Of a DNA stretch of 64,000 nucleotides, positions 33,638-42,190 are shown piece by piece. The stretch's first letter is position 1; the number at the start of each line of letters is the position of its first letter. The translations under genes and the position numbers were made by a program. Origin of the DNA: Streptomyces malaysiense (lineage in GTDB: Bacteria; Actinomycetota; Actinomycetes; Streptomycetales; Streptomycetaceae); contig NZ_LBDA02000012.1 in assembly GCF_000980885.2 (NCBI RefSeq), positions 329,949 through 393,948 on the forward strand, read 5' to 3'. A model generated the notes under the pieces. That model saw nothing but the letters and a program-made list of their open reading frames with translations, was not told the DNA's origin and ran no database searches.

Positions 33638-34779
33638 GAAGATTCGGTCCCCTTCGACTTCGAATCGGCGCGCGAGGTCAGTGCGCACCTGCACACCTGA
33701 AGATGCACGAAGACCGGGAAAGGTTCGGTGGGGGAAGACAGTCCTTCACGGCCGATGGGGGGAGCGCTTTGCCGCCGGCGTGCGGGCGGCGGATCCGGGG
33801 CGGCCGCTTCCCTGGCACGGCCACGGTCCGGCCGCGACGTCACGGCCCCGTCCGACCGCGGCTGTGGCCGCGGCCGCGGCCGCGTGAAGTCGTACACCGC
33901 CCAGTCGGTCACCGGTACGTATCCGAGCCGCTGGTACAGGGCGTTGCTCGTCGTGTTGGCCGCGTTCGTGAACAGGACCACGCTCTCGGCGCCCGCCGCC
34001 TGCGCCGCCCGGCTGACCTCCACCGTCACGGCCCCCGCGTAGCCGCGTCCCCGGAACCGGGCCGGGGTGTAGACGGGATCCACCTGGGCCACCCCGGCGA
34101 GCACCGGGTTCACCCCTGCCATGGAGACCGGCACGCCGCCGGGTGACTCCCAGAACGTGTACCGCTTGCGGGCGAACCGTGTGCCCGCCCAGGTACCGGC
34201 GTCGATGGTCACGTCCTCCTCGACGTCGGCCGCGAACTCCCGGCACCAGCTCATCAGCTGCTCCCGATCACCCTCGCCGACGAGCCGCCCCCGCCCCGCC
34301 GGAACCGGCCGCGGCGGTGTCAGTTCCCCGAGCCGGTACAGACACAGCCGCACCCGCACCGCCGCCCCCACCCCGGCGTGCCGCTGCCATGCCTTCGCGA
34401 ACGCGGCCGCGGTGTCGCGGTCCGCGCTGACGTACGGCAACGAACATCCGAGGCCGGCGAGTCGGACGGCGAGAGCGCCGGCCTGCGCGGGGGAGAGGGG
34501 GGTGAGTCCGATGCCGCCGGAGGGCAGGTGGTAGAAGGTCCCACGGACCTCACCGGCCCGCTCCACCCACCCGAGGACGGGTGCGTGCGTCCTGTGCGCC
34601 GGGGTCCGCGTGTCGTTCACGGGGGTTTGTGCGCCGCTCGTGTCCGCTCGCCGCTCTCGCAGCCTCTGGAGCGCGGACAGAGTCACGATGTGCCGGACGG
34701 GTCGTGCGTGCAGGAATGTACCTGCCTGGTCGAGGAATTCGTCGACATCGTGGGTGTGGTGCCAGTCGTCCGCTCGCAT
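33634..34779 (-). CDS. GNAT-family acetyltransferase with long C-terminal extension
   Basis: A 381-residue frame. The catalytic GNAT domain lies at roughly residues 165-305, with motif A at VDPVYTPARFRGRGYAGAVT and ANTTSNALYQRLGYVPVTDW near its end. An N-terminal ~150-residue region is of the GCN5-related two-lobe type. After VYDFTRPRPRPQPR the last ~75 residues are Pro/Arg/Ser-rich and unlike any domain, so the original stop may have been lost. The frame ends exactly on the ATG of the DUF4232 gene. GGAGAGGG precedes ATG 34779. Substrate unknown. Confidence 0.78.
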   Translation of the reverse strand: MRADDWHHTHDVDEFLDQAGTFLHARPVRHIVTLSALQRLRERRADTSGAQTPVNDTRTPAHRTHAPVLGWVERAGEVRGTFYHLPSGGIGLTPLSPAQAGALAVRLAGLGCSLPYVSADRDTAAAFAKAWQRHAGVGAAVRVRLCLYRLGELTPPRPVPAGRGRLVGEGDREQLMSWCREFAADVEEDVTIDAGTWAGTRFARKRYTFWESPGGVPVSMAGVNPVLAGVAQVDPVYTPARFRGRGYAGAVTVEVSRAAQAAGAESVVLFTNAANTTSNALYQRLGYVPVTDWAVYDFTRPRPRPQPRSDGAVTSRPDRGRAREAAAPDPPPARRRQSAPPIGREGLSSPTEPFPVFVHLQVCRCALTSRADSKSKGTESS

Positions 34780-34962
34780 GCTTCACCCTCTCCGACCGCC
34801 CCGCCGGGCGGGTAGACCTGATCCGGCGCCGGAGGCATGACGCGCGCCGAGGAATCCGCGCCGGACCTCGGGCCAGGACGTCAGCGGTTCGAGCGCGTCC
34901 AGGGCCGTGCGGTCTCGTGCCCCGGATGTATCCGTTTCCAGGTCCGGGATATCGTCGAAGTC

Positions 34963-35406
34963 ATGTCGCCTCGGGAATGCTCTATAACGGACGCTTTGAG
35001 CCTTGTGGGGGAGCGTTGGGCTCTTCTTGTCGTGCGTGAACTCAGCCACGGTGTCCGGCGTTTCGGGGGGATCGCGAGAAACACGGGGGCGCCGAGGGAC
35101 ATTCTGACGACTCGGCTGCGCAAGTTGGAGGCCGTCGGCATCGTGCGCCGTGAGCTCTACAGTGAGCATCCTCCTCGCTACGAGTACCACTTGACCGAGG
35201 CGGGCGCGGAACTCAACGACGTGCTCCTGACGTTGATGGCGTGGGGCGACCGGCATCTGAACGCAGCGGACCCGCCGATGCGTTTCCAGCACACGTGCGG
35301 ACACCGTTTCCAGGCGGCGGTTGTGTGCGCGCATTGCGGTGGTCCGGCCCGTGAGCAGCTCCACTCGCCCTCCGGTCGCGGCGTCATCACGGAACCGGCC
35401 TCCTGA
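34963..35406 (+). CDS. HxlR-family transcriptional regulator
   Basis: A 147-residue winged-helix regulator: SITDALSLVGERWALLVVRE, LSHGVRRFGGIARNTGAPRD, LTTRLRKLEAVGIVRRELYS and the wing RYEYHLTEAG are the HxlR hallmarks. The C-terminus has CGHRF and CAHCGG cysteines, which may bind zinc. ATG 34963 begins the conserved domain; upstream in-frame codons look non-coding. It is convergent with the rubredoxin end of the polyyne-like cluster and could regulate it, though this is only positional. Confidence 0.85.
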   Translation: MSPRECSITDALSLVGERWALLVVRELSHGVRRFGGIARNTGAPRDILTTRLRKLEAVGIVRRELYSEHPPRYEYHLTEAGAELNDVLLTLMAWGDRHLNAADPPMRFQHTCGHRFQAAVVCAHCGGPAREQLHSPSGRGVITEPAS

Positions 35407-35610
35407 GTCGTCTCCCTTGTCCGCGGGCCCGGTCGTCGGCCTGCTGGAGCAGCGGGCGGGAGGCCGGTGCGGGCGGCACCCCCCCGGACCGCCGGCTGGT
35501 CTCCCGGATGCCGGCGTCGGTGTCCGCGCCCGCTCCAGCTGCTCCCCCAGTGGGCCGGTGCCCACGTGCCCACGCCGCCCCTGGGCCGCCGGCCTCGGGG
35601 CGTAGGTGGT

Positions 35611-35793
35611 TCAGAGCTGTTCCATGACGAAGTCTTCCTTGCTCGCTCCGCATGCGGGGCATTCCCAGGTGTCGGGAATTTCCTCCCAAGGGGTGCCTGG
35701 TGCGATGCCTTCTTCGGGGAGGCCGAGGGCCTCGTAGTAGACCCAGCCGCACAGCAGGCACATCCATGCGCGTTTACCTGGGGTGTCGCTCAT
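35611..35793 (-). CDS. Rubredoxin
   Basis: A 60-residue rubredoxin with both iron-binding knuckles intact: MCLLCGWVY and ECPACGASK. In family terms it carries one electron via an Fe(Cys)4 centre. It is the last gene of the desaturase cluster and its ATG overlaps the stop of the hydrolase gene (ATGA), so it is made together with it. Membrane desaturases and P450s need an electron carrier, so its most likely partners are the three desaturases upstream. Rubredoxin is a recurrent member of bacterial polyyne clusters. Confidence 0.95.
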   Translation of the reverse strand: MSDTPGKRAWMCLLCGWVYYEALGLPEEGIAPGTPWEEIPDTWECPACGASKEDFVMEQL

Positions 35794-36677
35794 ACGATTC
35801 CTTCACGGTGCAGGTTCGGGTGCGGGCCGTCTCCGGCGGCCAGGTGCTGTGCGGTGAACCGGGAGACGGCGGCGGCGGTGCCGTGGTTCATGAGGATGCC
35901 GGCGTGGCCGCCCGTCCGGTCGGCCAGGCGGGCGTTCCTCAGTCCGGCCGCCACCTTCTGGGCGTCGGTGTAGGGGACCATGGGGTCGTCGGGGTCGTGG
36001 AGGATCAACGTGGGGAGATCGAGTGAGGCGCCGAGACCGGTGAGGTCCCAGTGGCTGACGGGGACGCCGTTGCGGCGGTGCAGTTCGCCGTAGATGCCTT
36101 CGATCAGTGGCCGGGTGAGTCGTAGCCCGGCGCCGTCCCAGCGTTCGAGTACGTCGCCGAGGGTGGCGGGCGGCGCGATGAACACCGCGCACTGTGGTCT
36201 GTGGCCGGTGTGCGCGGCGATGGCGCCGATCGCGGCGATGGAGCCCAGGGAATGGGCGACGACCACGCGTACGTCCCCGAGGGTGTCGAGGACGGCGCCG
36301 ACGGAGTGCGTGTACTGGGTCATGGTGGCCTGGTCACCCTTGCGGACCCCGTGTGCCGGTCCGTCGAACGCGGCGACGCGCAGGTCCAGTTCGCGCAGTG
36401 AGGGCACGAGGGAGTGCATGCTGCTGCTGTTCGCCGCCCACCCGTGCACCAGCAGGGCGCTGCCCTGGCCGCCGTCCTCGTTCCAGGTGAAGCCGTCGGT
36501 GACGTGGTCGTCGCCGTGGACGGTGAAGTGGGCGGCGCCGAGGGGCAGGACGTCGTCGGGGCGCAGTCCGTAGGTGCGGGTGCTGCTGAAGACGCTGGTG
36601 GCCCATCGTGCCGCCGCCCCGGGCGCGAGGGCGCCCAGGGCGGTGTGCGCGTGTCTGCGCAGCCGTCGGGTGGTCAC
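35790..36677 (-). CDS. Alpha/beta hydrolase, probable product-releasing thioesterase
   Basis: A 295-residue alpha/beta hydrolase with an intact triad: oxyanion HGWAANSS, nucleophile Ser in VVAHSLGSIAA, acid in HDPDDPMVPY and His in GGHAGILMN. GTG 36677 overlaps the stop of the desaturase gene. In polyyne clusters a hydrolase follows the third desaturase and releases the finished fatty acid from the ACP; the same position here suggests the same job. A general esterase remains possible. Confidence 0.85.
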   Translation of the reverse strand: MTTRRLRRHAHTALGALAPGAAARWATSVFSSTRTYGLRPDDVLPLGAAHFTVHGDDHVTDGFTWNEDGGQGSALLVHGWAANSSSMHSLVPSLRELDLRVAAFDGPAHGVRKGDQATMTQYTHSVGAVLDTLGDVRVVVAHSLGSIAAIGAIAAHTGHRPQCAVFIAPPATLGDVLERWDGAGLRLTRPLIEGIYGELHRRNGVPVSHWDLTGLGASLDLPTLILHDPDDPMVPYTDAQKVAAGLRNARLADRTGGHAGILMNHGTAAAVSRFTAQHLAAGDGPHPNLHREGIV

Positions 36678-37774
36678 TGGGCGCCCTCGGCGGTGCGTGC
36701 GGTGAGGTGGGGCTCGACCTTGTTGCGGGCGAGGTCGGCGTAGAAGCCCGACTCGGTGTCGTAGAAGTGAAGGTGGCGCACGATCTCCCACATCTGCCCG
36801 AAGGAGAAGCGGCGTTCGCGGACCATGCCGGGGTAGCGGGCTTTCAGCGTGGCTTGGGCCTTGGGGAGGTTGTAGTAGGGGACGACGGGGGCGACGTGGT
36901 GGGCGGTGTGGATGGAGATGTTGTGGGTGAGGAAGAGGAGCCAGCGCGGGTAGACGTAGTCGGTGGTGACCAGGAGGCGGCTGGCGTTGCGGGTCCAGTG
37001 TTCTGCGGTCAGGTAGGGGATGTCGCTGGCGCTGTGGTGCATGAGGGTGGTCGCGCTGAACCAGGCGTGGGTGGCGATCCAGGGGGCGACGAAGTAGATC
37101 AGGAGCCCGGTGAACCCGGTGAAGTACACCAGGACCGCGGCGTAGGGGAGGGCGACGGCGGCGACGAAGAGCATGGAGCGGCGGACTTCGCGTCGCTGGC
37201 CGGCCTTGGGGAAGAAGCCGGGGCGCAGGGCGGATTCGGCCCAGTAATTGATGGTGCCGCCCCAGAACGCCCAGGTGCGGGTGGAGACGTAGACGGTCTT
37301 GTCCCACAGGGACATCCGCTCGAACATGCCGGCGGGCACAGGCCGCCAGTCGGTGTCGAACTCAAGGTGGTTGGTGCTGCTGTGGTGCATGTTGTGGACG
37401 TGCCGCCAGGCGTGGAAGGGGTAGATCAGCGGCAGCAGCGAGATGTGCCCGACGGCGTAGTTGAACCTGCGTGAGCGGGAGAAGGAGCCGTGTCCGCAGT
37501 CGTGGGCGATGCAGTGCAGGCCCCATCCGCCGAGTCCGGCCACGATCCACAGCGGGATCCACAGCAGCCAGGTCGGTGAGTAGGCGATCCCCACCAGGGC
37601 GCCGGCGTAGAGGAGCCAGCTGACGGCGAAGCCGATCAGGCCTCTGCCGACGCGGGGTTCGAAGTATTCCTTGGGTATGGATCCGGCCAGGCGTTCGCCC
37701 TCGAGTTGCTGCGACTGGCGCAGAAACGCCTTGAAACTTTCCTCCGGTGCCGAAGGGAAGTCGAATGCCCCCAT
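36674..37774 (-). CDS. Membrane fatty acid desaturase (third desaturase of the cluster)
   Basis: A 366-residue integral membrane di-iron desaturase. All three histidine boxes are complete: HDCGH, HNMHH and HTAHH. Hydrophobic pairs (LYAGALVGIAYSPTWLLWIP; AAVALPYAAVLVYFTGFTGL) flank them. It is of the FA_desaturase type with HxxxH / HxxHH / HxxHH spacing, different from the two acyl-CoA-type desaturases at 38184 and 39128. In bacterial polyyne pathways three desaturases together make the conjugated triple bonds on an ACP-bound chain. Start ATG 37774 lies 22 bases after the ACP stop. Confidence 0.92.
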   Translation of the reverse strand: MGAFDFPSAPEESFKAFLRQSQQLEGERLAGSIPKEYFEPRVGRGLIGFAVSWLLYAGALVGIAYSPTWLLWIPLWIVAGLGGWGLHCIAHDCGHGSFSRSRRFNYAVGHISLLPLIYPFHAWRHVHNMHHSSTNHLEFDTDWRPVPAGMFERMSLWDKTVYVSTRTWAFWGGTINYWAESALRPGFFPKAGQRREVRRSMLFVAAVALPYAAVLVYFTGFTGLLIYFVAPWIATHAWFSATTLMHHSASDIPYLTAEHWTRNASRLLVTTDYVYPRWLLFLTHNISIHTAHHVAPVVPYYNLPKAQATLKARYPGMVRERRFSFGQMWEIVRHLHFYDTESGFYADLARNKVEPHLTARTAEGAQ

Positions 37775-37796
37775 GTTCTCGTTCTCCTTTTCGACG

Positions 37797-38078
37797 TCAG
37801 AGCTTGAGTTCGGCGGTGAGGTAGGCGGTGAGTGCGTCGATGGACTGGTGTTCGTACAGCAGGCCGGGGGAGAGACGGCGTTCGATGACCTTCTCCAGGG
37901 CGCCGGAGACCTGCACGGCGACGCGTGAGTCGAGGCCGTAGGCCTCGAAGGTCTTGGAGGTGTCGATGTCCTCGCGGGGTATCTCGACGTGGACGACCAG
38001 GTAGTCGACCAGCCACTGACGCAGGGCCTGCTCGGTGAGAGGTCCCTGGGGACGCTTGATCTTCTTGCGGTTGAACAT
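37797..38078 (-). CDS. Acyl carrier protein
   Basis: A 93-residue ACP. The phosphopantetheine attachment site is the serine in EAYGLDSRVAVQV (DSR rather than the commoner DSL). Four-helix features include ALRQWLVDYLVVHVEIPRED and a final helix SIDALTAYLTAEL. It lies between the second and third desaturase genes, so it is the likely carrier of the fatty acyl chain activated by the FAAL and modified by the desaturases. Confidence 0.93.
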   Translation of the reverse strand: MFNRKKIKRPQGPLTEQALRQWLVDYLVVHVEIPREDIDTSKTFEAYGLDSRVAVQVSGALEKVIERRLSPGLLYEHQSIDALTAYLTAELKL

Positions 38079-38100
38079 GCTTGTGCCTTTCCTCGTCGTG

Positions 38101-38130
38101 CTGCTTCGTGCTGCTTCGTGCTGCTTCGTG
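38101..38130. repeat. Three perfect 10-bp tandem repeats
   Basis: CTGCTTCGTG is repeated three times without mismatch in the 105-base gap between the desaturase and ACP genes; the preceding CCTCGTCGTG may be a decayed fourth copy. The period is close to one helical turn. Confidence 0.9.
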
Positions 38131-38183
38131 TCTGGCGCTGTCCGGTGCCCGGCGTGCGTGTGTTGCCTGTCGGGGTGGGGGTG

Positions 38184-39125
38184 TCAGGCGGCGCTCCTGG
38201 CTTCCTGCCTGCGCTGGGCGATGGCTGCCTTGTCCGGTTCGCGGAGGCTCCATACGACGCGGAGTCGGCCGAGTCCCATCAGGAGCCAGCCGCTGAGGTC
38301 GGGTTCCCACCAGGTGACGCCGTGCCGGTAGGAGCCGGGGAAGGCGTGGTGGTTGTTCTGGAGTCCCTCGCCGAAGGTGAAGAGGGCGACGGGCCAGTTG
38401 TTGGCGCTGCGGTCCTCGTTGTCGAAGGGGCGTCCGCCGAAGGCGTGGCAGACGGAGCCGACGCACCAGGCGGCCTGGTTGGCCACGAAGATCCGGGCGA
38501 GGCCGCCGAAGACCAGTCCGCCCACGAGTGCCATGGGGGTGCGGACGATCGCGAAGTCGATCAGGGCGGGGATCGCGAGGCCGGCCAGGACCCACTGGGG
38601 GTAGGTGCGGTTGAAGAACATCAGCCGCCGGCTGCGCAGTACGTCGGGTCCGAACACGGTGACCTTGCTGGCCTCGGGGCTCAGCATCCACGGCATGTGC
38701 GCGTACCACAGGCCGCGCATACGGGCCTTGAACGCCCAGCCGTGGAGGTTGGGGGAGTGGGGGTCGCCCTCCTGGTCGCTGAAGCGGTGGTGGCGGCGGT
38801 GGGTGATGACCCAGAACATCAGCGGGCCCTGCGCGCCCACCGACCCGGCGATCATCATGACCGCCTCGAAGACGGGCGAGGTCTTGAAGGCCTTGTGGGC
38901 GAGATAGCGGTGGAACCCCACGGTGATGCCGAACATGTGCACGAAGTACATGGCGGCGAACAGCCACAGGTCGGTCGCGGTGTAGCGGCCGGTCCACAGC
39001 AGGTATCCGGCGGCCGCGGTTCCGATCAGCGGCAGGGTCATGGTGGTCAGGGCGGAGAACCGCTTGATCCGCAGGCTGACGGGATCGAGCCTGACGACTG
39101 CGTTCGCGGCCGCGGTCGCGGACAT
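38184..39125 (-). CDS. Acyl-CoA-type desaturase with altered metal-site residues
   Basis: A 313-residue stearoyl-CoA-desaturase-like membrane protein: box 1 HRYLAH (72-77), box 2 HRRHH (109-113), box 3 region GLQNNHHAFPG (254-264). Two positions that ligate the metals in characterised relatives differ: the first His of H-N-N-H-H is Gln256, and the Asn four residues before the His in VGSVCHAFGG is Gly223. The gene at 39128 keeps both (WHNNHH, VNSIGH). It may be an acetylenase-like variant or a partner subunit. ATG 39125 was chosen over TTG 39131 because GGAAGGGAG lies 6 bases before it. Confidence 0.9.
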   Translation of the reverse strand: MSATAAANAVVRLDPVSLRIKRFSALTTMTLPLIGTAAAGYLLWTGRYTATDLWLFAAMYFVHMFGITVGFHRYLAHKAFKTSPVFEAVMMIAGSVGAQGPLMFWVITHRRHHRFSDQEGDPHSPNLHGWAFKARMRGLWYAHMPWMLSPEASKVTVFGPDVLRSRRLMFFNRTYPQWVLAGLAIPALIDFAIVRTPMALVGGLVFGGLARIFVANQAAWCVGSVCHAFGGRPFDNEDRSANNWPVALFTFGEGLQNNHHAFPGSYRHGVTWWEPDLSGWLLMGLGRLRVVWSLREPDKAAIAQRRQEARSAA

Positions 39126-39127
39126 CG

Positions 39128-40198
39128 TCAACTCCCTTCCTCTCGTTCCGAGACGTGATGCGAGACATGCGCGGACTGCTCCGGCGCGGACTGCTCCCGG
39201 GCGCGCCCGGGTTGGTCGTCCGGTGTGGGTGTGGACGGGTCTGGTGTGCGCCCGCTCCGCTCTGTGGCGGCGCTGTCAGGGCGCATCCGTTCGGGGTAGC
39301 GGGCGTCGCGGACGAGGCCGACGGCGTCGAGTGCGCGGATGACGGCTCCGGTGGGGTCGATCTGGAGGAGGGTGTGCCGGTTGTGGGCGAGGGAGGGCCG
39401 GGCGTGGTGGTTGTTGTGCCAGGAGCCGCCCACGGAGATCGCGGCCAGCGGCGCGACGTTGCGGCTGGTGTCGCGGGTGCGGTAGGGGCGCGCGCCGACG
39501 GTGTGGCCGATGGAGTTCACGGCCCACGTGACGTGGTCGAGGAGGAAGATCCGGGCGAGTCCGCCCCACAACAGTCCGCCGATCGCGCCGTGTGCGGTGC
39601 CGCCGGTCAGGAGCCAGCCGGCGAGTGCGGGCAGGGCGAGTCCGGACAGTACCCAGAGGAAGTAGTACTGGTTGAGGCGCATGACGAGCCGGTCGCGGAC
39701 CATGTCGGGGGCGCGTCGGGCCCAGTCCTGGCGTTGGACCGTGAAGAGCCAGCCCACGTGTCCGTGCCAGAATCCGCGCAGCCGTCCGGCGAGCCCGGGG
39801 CCCAGCGCGCGCGGGGAGTGGGGGTCGCCGTCGCGATCGGTGAAGGCGTGGTGCTGGCGGTGGATGGCGACCCAGAACACGACGGGGCCTTGCGCGGCCA
39901 TGCTTCCGGCGATGGCCCACGCGGTGGTCACGACCGGGCCGGCGGCGAAGGAGCGGTGGGAGAAGAAGCGGTGGAAACCGCCCTCGACGCCGAGGGAGGT
40001 GATGGCGTACATCACCACCAGGAGGAACGCGTCGGTCCAGGTGAAGCCGTAGCGTACGGCGAAGACGATCGCGGCCGCGGTGCCCAGGGTGGGCACGCCG
40101 ACGGTGACCCAGGCAAGTCTGCGGGCCCCCCGGTCGACCTGTGCCGGTGCCGTGGTGCGGGGCAGTGCCCGGCCCGCGTCCGTCCGGGCGCTGCTCAT
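39128..40198 (-). CDS. Acyl-CoA-type fatty acid desaturase
   Basis: A 356-residue membrane desaturase with a full set of boxes: HRFFSH, HRQHH and WHNNHH, plus VNSIGHTVGARPYR containing the remaining Asn and His. The last ~60 residues are a polar, Ser/Pro/Glu-rich tail unlike the sister enzyme. Its ATG overlaps the FAAL stop and its own stop lies 2 bases before the next desaturase start, so FAAL-desaturase-desaturase are translated as a block. It probably introduces the first unsaturations into the acyl-ACP. Confidence 0.92.
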   Translation of the reverse strand: MSSARTDAGRALPRTTAPAQVDRGARRLAWVTVGVPTLGTAAAIVFAVRYGFTWTDAFLLVVMYAITSLGVEGGFHRFFSHRSFAAGPVVTTAWAIAGSMAAQGPVVFWVAIHRQHHAFTDRDGDPHSPRALGPGLAGRLRGFWHGHVGWLFTVQRQDWARRAPDMVRDRLVMRLNQYYFLWVLSGLALPALAGWLLTGGTAHGAIGGLLWGGLARIFLLDHVTWAVNSIGHTVGARPYRTRDTSRNVAPLAAISVGGSWHNNHHARPSLAHNRHTLLQIDPTGAVIRALDAVGLVRDARYPERMRPDSAATERSGRTPDPSTPTPDDQPGRAREQSAPEQSAHVSHHVSEREEGS

Positions 40199-41988
40199 GA
40201 CACGCCCGCCGGTGCGCCCGCGGGTGTGCCGTTCGGTGCCGGGGCGGGAAACGTTCTGAGGGTGCCGTCGAGGTAGGCCTTGCGGGTGTCGCGGCGGCGG
40301 ACCTTGCCGCTGGTGGTCATCAGGACGGTTCCGGGGGGTCCGATGTGGACGCGGCCGGGCCGTACCCCGTGGTCCTCGGTCACCGCGGCGGTCATCCGCT
40401 GGAGGAGTTCCTTCTCCTGGGCGGCGAATTCCGCGGCGGTCCCGCGGAATTCGGCGACCAGGACGACTTCCTCCTCGTCGCGTGTCTCGCTGCGTACGGC
40501 GAACGCGGCGATGCGGCGCAGGTCCTGATGGGCGCGCAGGACGGAGTGTTCGATGTCCTGGGGGTGGAGATTGCGGCCGCTGATGACGATGAGGTCCTTC
40601 AGACGTCCGGTGACGAAGAGTTCCCCGTCGAGGAAGAAACCGAGGTCTCCGGTGCGCAGATAGGCACGGTCGTCGGTGGTGCCGGCGGGGCGGGCGCCGA
40701 AGGTCTCGGCGCTCAGTTCGGGGCGCGACAGGTAGCCGGCGGCCACATTGGCACCGTGGACCCAGATCTCGCCGATCTCGCCGTCGGTGAGGGGCATGAG
40801 GGTGTGCGGGTCGACGATGATCACGTGGTGGTTCTCGGCGACGACTCCGCAGCTGACGACTTCGACCACGTCGGAGGCCGTGGTGCCGGGGGCGGGGACG
40901 CGGCGGGCGTGGCCCCTTTCGAGGGCGTCCTTGTCGAGGAGCTCGGTGCGGATGGTGTCGGCCGCCTCGGGTTTGCCGGAGACGAACAGGGTGGCTTCCG
41001 CGAGCCCGAAGCAGGGGATGAGGCTGCCGGCGTCGAACCCGACGGGGGCGAACCGCTCCTCGAAGCGTTCCATGGTGTTGCCGGAGACGGGTTCGCTGCC
41101 GCAGAACACCTGCCGCAGCCGGCTCAGGTCGAGGGTCGCCAGCTCCTCGTCACCGATGCTCTGGGCGCACAGGTCGAACGCGAAGTTCGGGCCGACCGAG
41201 ATGGTCACCTTGTGGTCGGTGATCGCTTTGAGCCACCGGTAGGGGTCCTGCACGAAGTGGATGGGGGAGAGCATCACCAGCGGCCAGCCCCCGTGCACGG
41301 CGAGCATGATGGTGCCCATCAGGCCCATGTCGTGGTACGGCGGCAGCCAGGAACAGCCGACGCGGTCCTCTTCGTATCCCATGTGGGCGTCCAGGACACG
41401 GCAGTTGCTGAGCAGGTTCGCGTGGGTGAGGACGATGCCCTTGGGGTCGCCGGTGGAGCCGGAGCTGTACTGGATCAGTGCCGGCTCCACCGCCCGCGAC
41501 GGCACCGGGCTGTCGTCGGGCAGCTGGTAGAAGTCCGCCTCGGGGAAGATCCACTGGGGGCGTTCGGCGGCGGGGGTCAGCTGCTGGTGGAACTGCTCGA
41601 CCTGTCCGGCGAAACGGGGGTCGGTCAGGACGGCGCGCGGCGCGCAGTCGTCGAGGACGGACAGGAAACGGGCGGTGGCGCGCCGCCCGAACGGGGGGAA
41701 GCAGGGTACGGCCGTGCAGCCTGCCTGCATGATGCCGAACAGTCCGGCGACGTAGTCGAGTCCGGGGTCGAGGGCGAGGACGATGTGGCCCTGGGTGAGG
41801 CCGCGGGCGTGGAGGTGGGCGGCGACCGCCCCGGCCCGCTTCGCGAGTTCGCCGTAGGTCCAGTCGACGGGGTGGTCACCGGTCCCGTCGGGCAGGAAGC
41901 GGAAGGCGAGCCGGTCGGGTGTCTGCGTCGCGCGGTGTTCGAGGACGTGCACCAGCGAGGTGCGGGCGGACGGTGGCAGCGGTCTCAC
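40195..41988 (-). CDS. Fatty acyl-AMP ligase (FAAL)
   Basis: A 597-residue ANL-superfamily enzyme of the FAAL branch. Core motifs: ALIQYSSGSTGDPKGIVLTH (A3), LPPYHDMGLMGTIM and IPCFGLAEATLFVSG (FAAL-typical), AYLRTGDLGFFLDGELFVTG, and a C-terminal GKVRRRDTRKAY with the adenylation lysine region. FAALs activate free fatty acids as acyl-AMP and load them on ACPs without CoA. GTG 41988 was chosen because AAAGG precedes it and the family similarity begins there; GTG 42027 is an alternative. It is the loading enzyme of the proposed polyyne pathway. Confidence 0.93.
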   Translation of the reverse strand: MRPLPPSARTSLVHVLEHRATQTPDRLAFRFLPDGTGDHPVDWTYGELAKRAGAVAAHLHARGLTQGHIVLALDPGLDYVAGLFGIMQAGCTAVPCFPPFGRRATARFLSVLDDCAPRAVLTDPRFAGQVEQFHQQLTPAAERPQWIFPEADFYQLPDDSPVPSRAVEPALIQYSSGSTGDPKGIVLTHANLLSNCRVLDAHMGYEEDRVGCSWLPPYHDMGLMGTIMLAVHGGWPLVMLSPIHFVQDPYRWLKAITDHKVTISVGPNFAFDLCAQSIGDEELATLDLSRLRQVFCGSEPVSGNTMERFEERFAPVGFDAGSLIPCFGLAEATLFVSGKPEAADTIRTELLDKDALERGHARRVPAPGTTASDVVEVVSCGVVAENHHVIIVDPHTLMPLTDGEIGEIWVHGANVAAGYLSRPELSAETFGARPAGTTDDRAYLRTGDLGFFLDGELFVTGRLKDLIVISGRNLHPQDIEHSVLRAHQDLRRIAAFAVRSETRDEEEVVLVAEFRGTAAEFAAQEKELLQRMTAAVTEDHGVRPGRVHIGPPGTVLMTTSGKVRRRDTRKAYLDGTLRTFPAPAPNGTPAGAPAGVS

Positions 41989-42190
41989 AGGAATACGGCC
42001 TTTCGGGTCGGTCTGCGTGTGGGACACGTGCGTGATCTGTGTGCGGCACCGGGAACGCGCGGGTCGGCGGCACGTGGACGCGAGGGCCCGTGGCGGCTCG
42101 GCACCTGGGCGCGTGGACGTACGGGTCCGTGGCGTGCGGACACGTGGGTCCGTGGTGAGCAGGTGCCGGCGGACGGGCGCGGGGGGTGTG

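Noticed and set aside
36674..40198. Carotenoid or membrane-lipid desaturase role for the three desaturases
   Set aside because: Direct linkage with FAAL and ACP, and a rubredoxin at the operon end, fits ACP-bound fatty acid processing better; no carotenoid or lipid-head-group genes are adjacent.
42028..42190. Imperfect repeats GGGTCCGTGG / CACGTGGACG before the FAAL gene
   Set aside because: Copies are irregular in spacing and sequence; could be chance in GC-rich intergenic DNA, so not reported as a repeat feature.
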